A stretch of 33,686 nt of DNA from a virus. The notes below the pieces were generated by a model that was not told the DNA's origin, ran no database searches, and saw only the letters and a program-made list of their open reading frames with translations. This document shows positions 30,369 to 33,686 of the stretch, piece by piece. A program made the translations under genes and the position numbers. How positions within the stretch are numbered: position 1 is the stretch's first letter; each line of letters begins with the position of its first letter. The stretch is taken from positions 1 to 33,686 of IMG/VR virus record IMGVR_UViG_3300047554_000408. One strand, given 5' to 3'.

Positions 30369-30444
30369 TCTGGTCAAAAAATCCAGTCGAAAAAAATCTG
30401 GTCGGAAAATCTGGTCGGAAAAAATCTGGTCATATAATCTGGTC
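30356..30444 (+). repeat. Iteron-like array 2 (seven AATCTGGTC/AATCCAGTC repeats)
   Basis: Units start at 30356, 30367, 30380, 30395, 30408, 30423 and 30436 (spacings 11, 13, 15, 13, 15, 13). Six read AATCTGGTC and one AATCCAGTC. Compared with array 1 the ninth base is C instead of T in every copy. Confidence 0.85.
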
Positions 30445-30458
30445 AGATTGTAGGCAAC

Positions 30459-30488
30459 CCCTAGCCCGTAACAGGGCAGGGGCTAGGG
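30459..30488 (+). terminator. Strong GC hairpin after array 2, terminator-like
   Basis: CCCTAGCCC (30459-30467) pairs perfectly with GGGCTAGGG (30480-30488) with a 12-base loop that can itself pair GCCC/GGGC. No T run follows, so it may stop transcription by structure alone or protect the RNA end. Bases 30489-30606 show no gene. Confidence 0.5.
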
Positions 30489-30606
30489 CAGGGCTAACGC
30501 CTTGCCCGTTGCCAATTTCACGCCATAGGTTCACCCTTCCAGATAGTGGACTGCCAGAAGCAAACCACAGACACGCCCGAAACGCAAGCCAAGCGGGGCT
30601 AAAAAA

Positions 30607-30657
30607 GATAACAATATTGTTATACAAATTCGCTTGACTTTTTAGCGTGGATAGGCT
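30607..30657 (+). promoter_or_regulatory. GTTAYC promoter P3 with perfect 16-bp palindrome
   Basis: ATAACAATATTGTTAT (30608-30623) is a perfect palindrome of two GTTAT half-sites. TTGACT (30634-30639) is 15 bp from the right half-site. The -10 is unclear (TAGGCT at 30652 is too near). No gene of convincing quality follows before P4; the RNA may be non-coding. A weak minus-strand -35 (TTGCGT) lies 25 bp to the left. Confidence 0.5.
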
Positions 30658-30718
30658 AGGGCGAGAGGGTTAGGATTGTTTGGATACGAACGATTTTTGA
30701 GGCATATTGTCGGGTGAT

Positions 30719-30749
30719 TGTCAAGGGGTTTAGGTAACGATTGGGTAAC
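30719..30749 (-). promoter_or_regulatory. Minus-strand GTTACC element pair with TTGACA
   Basis: GGTAAC at 30733-30738 and 30744-30749 are two GTTACC sites on the minus strand, 11 bp apart. TTGACA on that strand (30724-30719) starts 14 bp from the nearer one, the same geometry as the plus-strand promoters. The -10 is poor. RNA from here would run leftward across the hairpin and array 2, with no gene on that strand. Confidence 0.5.
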
Positions 30750-30881
30750 AATGTCTAAAAATGGCATATAGCCCTGAAACGCCTTGTAAGCCCCGTAGAC
30801 GGCTTGACCCCCCTAAAATGACCTATCTATCACGGCTAGGTCTGAAATGCCCGCTACGGGCGTTCTACGAGGTCACTTTTC

Positions 30882-30935
30882 GTTATCAAACTGTTATCAA
30901 AGTTGCTTGACTTCTAAACGGCTATGGTTTATATG
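30882..30935 (+). promoter_or_regulatory. GTTATC promoter P4
   Basis: GTTATC at 30882 and 30893, TTGACT at 30907-30912 (14 bp from the second site), -10 TATATG at 30930-30935 (spacer 17). P5 follows about 80 bp later, so P4 and P5 drive the same gene in tandem. Bases 30750-30881 contain hairpins (GACCTA/TAGGTC, GCCCG/CGGGC) but no supported gene. Confidence 0.7.
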
Positions 30936-30962
30936 GCATGGGGTAGAAGTGGCTAAAAAATC

Positions 30963-31040
30963 GTTACCATTTCGTTATCAAAATGACTTGACATCGGGGC
31001 GGGCTATCGTTTAGACTTGTAGTAATGCCAGAGAACGGCA
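30963..31040 (+). promoter_or_regulatory. GTTAYC promoter P5 and 5' hairpin
   Basis: GTTACC (30963) and GTTATC (30974), TTGACA (30988-30993) at 14 bp, -10 TTAGAC/TAGACT (31011-31017, spacer 17-18). The RNA begins near 31024 with TGCC-AGAGAAC-GGCA (31026-31040). The leader ends GAAGGGATATCGAATG at 31051-31066. Confidence 0.8.
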
Positions 31041-31063
31041 GATAACAAACGAAGGGATATCGA

Positions 31064-31228
31064 ATGTCTAAAATCACCTGTGAAGATTGCTATGAGGCAG
31101 AAGCACAGATTACTTACCTAATCGGCAATACTGATTGGGCGAGTTGTTTCGAGTGCCTAAAGCACGCCATAACCGACAAGGATACTATCCGCCTAATGGC
31201 GCAAGCCGTTCCAGAGAGCGAAGACTAA
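31064..31228 (+). CDS. Small Cys-containing protein
   Basis: 54 aa, too short for usual gene tracks. ITCEDCYEAEAQ and CFECLKH give two CxxC pairs, a zinc-ribbon pattern shared with several genes to the left. The strong leader (P5, GAAGGGA) supports translation. Followed by the terminator at 31243. Confidence 0.62.
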   Translation: MSKITCEDCYEAEAQITYLIGNTDWASCFECLKHAITDKDTIRLMAQAVPESED

Positions 31229-31242
31229 CCGCCACCGCCTAG

Positions 31243-31264
31243 CCCCCGCCCAAATCGGCGGGGG
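31243..31264 (+). terminator. GC-rich hairpin, terminator-like
   Basis: CCCCCGCC (31243-31250) pairs with GGCGGGGG (31257-31264), loop CAAATC. No T run follows. It ends the P5 unit just before P6. Confidence 0.6.
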
Positions 31265-31270
31265 TGAAGC

Positions 31271-31347
31271 GTTACCAAACTGTTACAAAACGGGGCTTGA
31301 CATTAGCCCCAAAACTTAGACAAAATAGACACACGGCAACACCGCCG
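31271..31347 (+). promoter_or_regulatory. GTTACM promoter P6 and 5' hairpin
   Basis: GTTACC (31271) and GTTACA (31282), TTGACA (31297-31302) at 15 bp, -10 CAAAAT (31321-31326, spacer 18). The RNA starts near 31333 with CGGC-AACACC-GCCG (31334-31347). Leader ends with GAAGGGATACAAAATG. Confidence 0.75.
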
Positions 31348-31367
31348 ACAAATTGAAGGGATACAAA

Positions 31368-31946
31368 ATGGAATTGCTAGAAGTGCCAGAACTAACCGCT
31401 AGGCAAACGCAACTAAAAGCGCAACTATCAGAGTTGGAAAAACTGAAGAGCGAAATTAACTATTTACGCCTGAATGAAGACCCTACGGGCTACCAAGAGC
31501 AAAGCAAATTTTTAGAGCGTTACACCGAACAGTTGGCAGAATTGGCTAAGAAGGCAGACGGCTATAAACGCCTTCTTGAAGGCTGGCAAGAACTAGAGGC
31601 ACACTACGGAAGCCCTGAGAAGTTATACAAGGCACTAGGCGAACTAGGAACGGCAGAGGCGAACATTAGTTACGCTAAACGCCGTAACCAAGAACTAGAG
31701 CGAGCCAAACAAGAGCCAGAGAAGGCACTACTCGCCTACGCTAAATCCCTAGTGCTAAACAATCACCCCGCTAAGTCTGTTCGCCATTTCGGGCAGGGTT
31801 ATCTTGATTGCCGTTTAGAGGAAATCGCCTACGCCTACGGGATAACAACCGAACGGGCAGACGCTAAAGCAAGGCAACTAATCAAAGACACTCGCCTAAG
31901 TTACAACGCTAAAAGCGACAAGTGGACTCAGACTCTTAGCGTATAA
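31368..31946 (+). CDS. Coiled-coil protein with possible DNA-binding C-terminus
   Basis: 192 aa, the largest right-arm protein. Residues 10-110 are heptad-rich (QTQLKAQLSELEKLKSEI, TEQLAELAKKADGYK). The C-terminal part (LDCRLEEIAYAYGITTERAD, then KARQLIKDTRLSYNAKSDKW) could be a winged helix. This makes it a candidate DNA-organising or regulatory protein for the repeats and GTTAYC elements around it, which is a guess. Codons are A/C-ending (CTA, GCC), unlike the structural genes. Confidence 0.65.
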   Translation: MELLEVPELTARQTQLKAQLSELEKLKSEINYLRLNEDPTGYQEQSKFLERYTEQLAELAKKADGYKRLLEGWQELEAHYGSPEKLYKALGELGTAEANISYAKRRNQELERAKQEPEKALLAYAKSLVLNNHPAKSVRHFGQGYLDCRLEEIAYAYGITTERADAKARQLIKDTRLSYNAKSDKWTQTLSV

Positions 31947-31955
31947 GCGGGGCGA

Positions 31956-32068
31956 TGTCAAGCGAATTAGGCAAAATAAATATAACAATATCGTTACCAA
32001 AATTAGCCTAAATAAACTTGACTTGCTCACCGCCTAGCCCGTAAACTTTAGGTAATGGCAAACCGCCA
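31956..32068. promoter_or_regulatory. Divergent GTTAYC promoter pair P7 and 5' hairpin
   Basis: Between 31981 and 31998 TATAACAATATCGTTACC holds a near-palindrome of two half-sites. To the right, TTGACT (32018-32023) starts 25 bp from its half-site, -10 TAAACT (32042-32047, spacer 18). To the left, the minus-strand TTGACA (31961-31956) also starts 25 bp from its half-site. The rightward RNA begins near 32054 and forms TGGC-AAACC-GCCA (32056-32068) before GAAGGGATATCAAATG. Confidence 0.75.
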
Positions 32069-32091
32069 GAAAACAATTGAAGGGATATCAA

Positions 32092-32379
32092 ATGACTTAC
32101 TACGAACTACTAGAAACCCCGCCCGCTAATTGCGAGCCTATCGCCCGCTTGTGGACTTGGAGTGAAAACTACAACTACCCGACACCCGCCACGCTATTTC
32201 TTGACATTACGGGATATAGCGAAGACGAACTAGGGGAACGCCTATGCCGTGACACTATGCCCGCTATCGGCTACCTTGAGGCGGGAATGTTAGGCGAAGC
32301 CTTGACCGCCTACGCTGATTACCCTGATACGGTTATGGCTTATGTTCGGGAACTACTAGCGGGAGAGGCGAACGAATGA
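32092..32379 (+). CDS. Small acidic early protein
   Basis: 95 aa. Begins TYYELLETPPANCEP; the middle DITGYSEDELGERLCRD and the C-terminal helix EALTAYADYPDTVMAYVREL are predicted helical. An earlier in-frame start (32077) would place the ribosome site inside the gene, so ATG 32092 is used. Overlap ATGA to the next gene. Unknown. Confidence 0.6.
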   Translation: MTYYELLETPPANCEPIARLWTWSENYNYPTPATLFLDITGYSEDELGERLCRDTMPAIGYLEAGMLGEALTAYADYPDTVMAYVRELLAGEANE

Positions 32380-32519
32380 AGACCGCCTACATTACGGGGC
32401 TACTATCTGCCCTAGCAATCGTTACCGCTTGGGGCAACACAGGGATTACAGACCCCGCCTTTCTAGTGTTGGGCTTGTCTGCCGTGTATGTCGTAATGTC
32501 CAAAGGGGCTAACAGATGA
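32376..32519 (+). CDS. Small two-span membrane protein
   Basis: 47 aa. Two hydrophobic segments (YITGLLSALAIVTAWG and AFLVLGLSAVYVVM) end in SKGANR. Overlaps both neighbours by 4 bases (ATGA), so it is probably real though short. Unknown function. Confidence 0.55.
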   Translation: MKTAYITGLLSALAIVTAWGNTGITDPAFLVLGLSAVYVVMSKGANR

Positions 32520-32632
32520 GCCAAGACTTTACACTTTGGGAAGTAGTAAACGCTAAAGGCGAAGTGGTAGACATAATCACAGGGGCAACACCCGAAGCAA
32601 TTTTTGGAAGCGTAGCCGTTTCTTATCCCTGA
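32516..32632 (+). CDS. Very small early protein
   Basis: 38 aa. SQDFTLWEVVNAKGEVVD and then a Gly-rich end (ITGATPEAIFGS). ATGA overlap with the gene before. The end is followed by array 3. No known family. Confidence 0.5.
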   Translation: MSQDFTLWEVVNAKGEVVDIITGATPEAIFGSVAVSYP

Positions 32633-32673
32633 ACGGCTAACACCTGAACAAGTGTCTAAAAGGTTCACCCTAA

Positions 32674-32741
32674 AATTTGGTCGGAAAAAATCTGGTCGAA
32701 ATCTGGTCAAAATCTGGTCAGAATTTGGTCACAATCTGGTC
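32674..32741 (+). repeat. Iteron-like array 3 (six AATCTGGTC/AATTTGGTC repeats)
   Basis: Units start at 32674, 32689, 32700, 32711, 32722 and 32733 (spacings 15, 11, 11, 11, 11). Four read AATCTGGTC and two AATTTGGTC. The regular 11-bp phase places the last five on one face of the helix. Followed by C-rich DNA and the third LexA-like box. Confidence 0.85.
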
Positions 32742-32771
32742 AGACCCTAGCCCATCCCTAGCCCGCGCCAT

Positions 32772-32787
32772 TCGAACAGATTTTCGA
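32772..32787. promoter_or_regulatory. Third LexA-like box
   Basis: TCGAAC-AGAT-TTTCGA, one mismatch from the actinobacterial LexA consensus TCGAAC-N4-GTTCGA. It lies just left of P8 and about 0.9 kb from the right end, mirroring the two boxes at the left end. Confidence 0.5.
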
Positions 32788-32818
32788 ACAGCCCAAATCG
32801 GGCAGGGTATCGTTTCAA

Positions 32819-32913
32819 GATATACAACACACACCGCCAGAATGTCAAGCGAATTTAGATAACGATATTGTTACCAAAATAGTCTTGACATTTCACCACG
32901 CATCACCTAAGGT
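32819..32913. promoter_or_regulatory. Divergent GTTAYC promoter pair P8
   Basis: GATAACGATATTGTTACC (32858-32875) has a half-site on each strand. Right: TTGACA (32885-32890) 15 bp from its half-site, -10 TAAGGT (32908-32913, spacer 17). Left: minus-strand TTGACA (32848-32843), also 15 bp from its half-site, with TATATC at 32824-32819 (spacer 18). The leftward RNA would cross the LexA-like box and array 3. No convincing gene follows P8 to the right before P9. Confidence 0.7.
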
Positions 32914-32962
32914 CACGCCCGCCACACACCCGCCCGCCCGAAATAACATATGAACGCAAGCA

Positions 32963-33075
32963 AGTCAAGCGAATTTCAAAAAAACTTTATAACGATATCG
33001 TTATCAAAATTGTTGCGTGAAATGTTGCGCTAGACGCAGGCACGGGGTTAGACTTGTCTCAATGGCAAACCGCCA
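32963..33075. promoter_or_regulatory. Divergent GTTATC promoter pair P9 and 5' hairpin
   Basis: ATAACGATATCGTTAT (32989-33004) is a perfect 16-bp palindrome. Right: weak -35 TTGCGC (33025-33030) 25 bp from its half-site, -10 TTAGAC/TAGACT (33048-33054). Left: minus-strand TTGACT (32968-32963), also 25 bp from its half-site. The rightward RNA starts near 33060 and forms TGGC-AAACC-GCCA (33063-33075) before GAAGGGATATCAAATG. Confidence 0.75.
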
Positions 33076-33097
33076 GACGCAAACGAAGGGATATCAA

Positions 33098-33232
33098 ATG
33101 AACTACGGAAGACGAACAAGGGTTACACCTACAAGGGCGGGTGTCGTAACGGACACTTATTTTATTTGCTACTACTGCCCCGCCGAATTTGACACCGAAG
33201 CCGAGGCAACCTGCCACGCTTGCGAGAACTAG
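33098..33232 (+). CDS. Small zinc-ribbon protein
   Basis: 44 aa from ATG 33098. Basic N-terminus (NYGRRTRVTPTRAG), then FICYYCPAEFDTEAEATCHAC with two CxxC pairs. The P9 leader supports this start. Unknown function; same general type as the other Cys-rich right-arm proteins. Confidence 0.62.
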   Translation: MNYGRRTRVTPTRAGVVTDTYFICYYCPAEFDTEAEATCHACEN

Positions 33233-33244
33233 AAGGGATAACAA

Positions 33245-33436
33245 ATGACTAACTACCTAAACGAAGAAGAACTAGAAGCCCTAGCGTACCTAGTAGACGA
33301 AGTGAAAGACACCGCCAGATTTCTAACCCTAGACAAGGCAGAAACCCGTGAGGATATCGCCCGCCTTTGGGGTGACCTTGACTACCTCAAGGAGCAACTA
33401 GAGAAGGCTCTAGACCTCACCCGTTCACACCTCTAG
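33245..33436 (+). CDS. Small acidic helical protein
   Basis: 63 aa, preceded by GAAGGGATAACAAATG. All helical and charged (EEELEALAYLVDEVKDTAR, REDIARLWGDLDYLKEQLEKAL). It is the last gene; a terminator follows. Confidence 0.62.
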   Translation: MTNYLNEEELEALAYLVDEVKDTARFLTLDKAETREDIARLWGDLDYLKEQLEKALDLTRSHL

Positions 33437-33452
33437 CCACCACCTAAGCAAG

Positions 33453-33485
33453 CCCCCTGCCAATCGGCGGGGGGTTTTCTTTTTA
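33453..33485 (+). terminator. Intrinsic terminator of the right arm
   Basis: CCCCCTGCC (33453-33461) pairs with GGCGGGGGG (33466-33474) around AATC, followed by TTTTCTTTTT. This is the most convincing right-arm terminator. Confidence 0.85.
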
Positions 33486-33505
33486 CCCTGAGCCAAGCTT
33501 GTTAT

Positions 33506-33520
33506 TGAGAATGATTATCA
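33506..33520. promoter_or_regulatory. Fur-box-like palindrome
   Basis: TGAGAAT-G-ATTATCA is one base from the 7-1-7 Fur/Zur-type consensus TGATAAT-N-ATTATCA. It lies in non-coding DNA between the last terminator and the terminal repeat, with no gene immediately downstream inside the window. Bases 33521-33607 contain no other recognised signal. Confidence 0.45.
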
Positions 33521-33607
33521 ATAGCAATAAGCCTCACCCCCGCCCCAAAGCCCGCCACGCCTAGCCCCGCCTACCAAAAGGCAACGCCACAGAAGCCCCG
33601 TAGAAGC

Positions 33608-33686
33608 CATTTCACACCCCTAGCAAGGCAATCACCCTGCCAGCACCCCCAAAGCCCGCCACAAGGCGCACAGAGCCTTACAGACC
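33608..33686. repeat. Right copy of imperfect terminal direct repeat
   Basis: Matches 1-79 at 73 of 79 positions. See the left copy. The window ends exactly at the end of the match; whether the following bases would also match (such as the TTCGAAC boxes) cannot be seen. Confidence 0.8.

Noticed and set aside
30430-30627. Minus-strand open frame of 65 codons
   Set aside because: It crosses the GC hairpin and array 2, with a TTG start in the P3 palindrome and no coding character.
30761-30910. 49-codon open frame (ATG 30761) across the P4 operator region
   Set aside because: No ribosome site, covers the GTTATC elements and -35 box of P4, and its codon use is unlike neighbours.
30949-31014. 21-aa frame starting GTG 30949, after P4 and through P5
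   Set aside because: It is read entirely through the P5 operators and promoter; a chance frame is more likely, although GGGGTAG precedes the start.
32387-32710. Minus-strand open frame of 107 codons
   Set aside because: It lies opposite three overlapping plus-strand genes and array 3; low-complexity composition reflects the complementary strand.
28458-32741. CRISPR array interpretation of the repeated blocks
   Set aside because: Units are about 9 bp with 2-6 bp spacers of A-rich sequence; no unique spacers of CRISPR size and no cas genes.
32950-33033. 27-aa frame beginning ATG 32950
   Set aside because: No ribosome site and it runs through the P9 palindrome.
1-33686. Temperate phage with integrase or repressor
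   Set aside because: No tyrosine or serine recombinase signature, no attachment-like duplication beyond the terminal repeat, and no CI-like regulator seen.

Overview
The window reads as one essentially complete genome of a tailed, long-tailed (siphovirus-type) actinobacteriophage. The host assignment rests on a WhiB-type iron-sulfur regulator (17020-17346, minus strand), frequent TTG and GTG starts, probable leaderless genes with TANNNT -10 boxes, and actinobacterial LexA-like boxes. The base composition is only moderate in GC, so a lower-GC actinobacterium is more likely than a streptomycete or mycobacterium; the host genus cannot be read from the sequence. I see no integrase, excisionase or obvious CI-type repressor, so a lytic life style is the simplest reading. 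The first and last 79 bases are an imperfect direct repeat (73 of 79 identical by my count).

Layout. 0.2-5.4 kb: packaging and head genes (small and large terminase, portal, fused capsid protease). 5.4-6.8 kb: major capsid gene between two strong terminators. 6.8-9.1 kb: a glycosylation cassette (GT-B transferase, GT-A transferase, cytidylyltransferase) inserted between capsid and connector genes. 9.1-16 kb: connector, tail terminator, tail tube, tail assembly chaperones with a -1 frameshift, tape measure and minor tail proteins. 16-17 kb: lysis (M23 peptidase, membrane proteins). 17.0-17.35 kb: whiB, the only minus-strand gene. 17.4-22.3 kb: recombination and replication (YqaJ-type exonuclease, annealing-like protein, HNH and GIY-YIG nucleases, an initiator with origin-like iterons inside its own gene, SSB-like protein, RusA-like resolvase). 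22.3-28.5 kb: small early genes, including a second cytidylyltransferase, an array of small overlapping genes that share a junction sequence, a metallophosphoesterase, a tRNA-like RNA region, a sugar-phosphate cupin, a HAD phosphatase/mutase and an HNH nuclease. 28.5-33.5 kb: many tiny unknown genes (several Cys-rich) separated by unusually elaborate non-coding DNA.

The most distinctive feature is the regulatory and repeat architecture of the right arm. At least nine promoters carry GTTAYC elements at fixed distances (about 14-15 and 25 bp) upstream of a TTGAC-type -35 box; several elements form perfect palindromes between divergent promoters. Six of the resulting mRNAs begin with a short hairpin whose stem sequence changes while pairing is kept. 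Three arrays of AATCTGGTY/AATCCAGTY repeats with 11, 13 or 15 bp spacing lie between gene blocks, and the same motif recurs in several reading frames of nearby genes. A lambda-O-like origin candidate (direct repeats plus an AT-rich tract inside the initiator gene, at 20.6-20.75 kb) shares the AAATCCAG core with these arrays.

Together the genes suggest a phage that replicates from an internal origin with its own recombination functions, expresses a block of small host-interaction proteins from a co-regulated promoter family, and decorates its virion or the host surface using two glycosyltransferases and phage-encoded sugar or alditol activation enzymes. Functional statements are family-level inferences from sequence; no database search was run.
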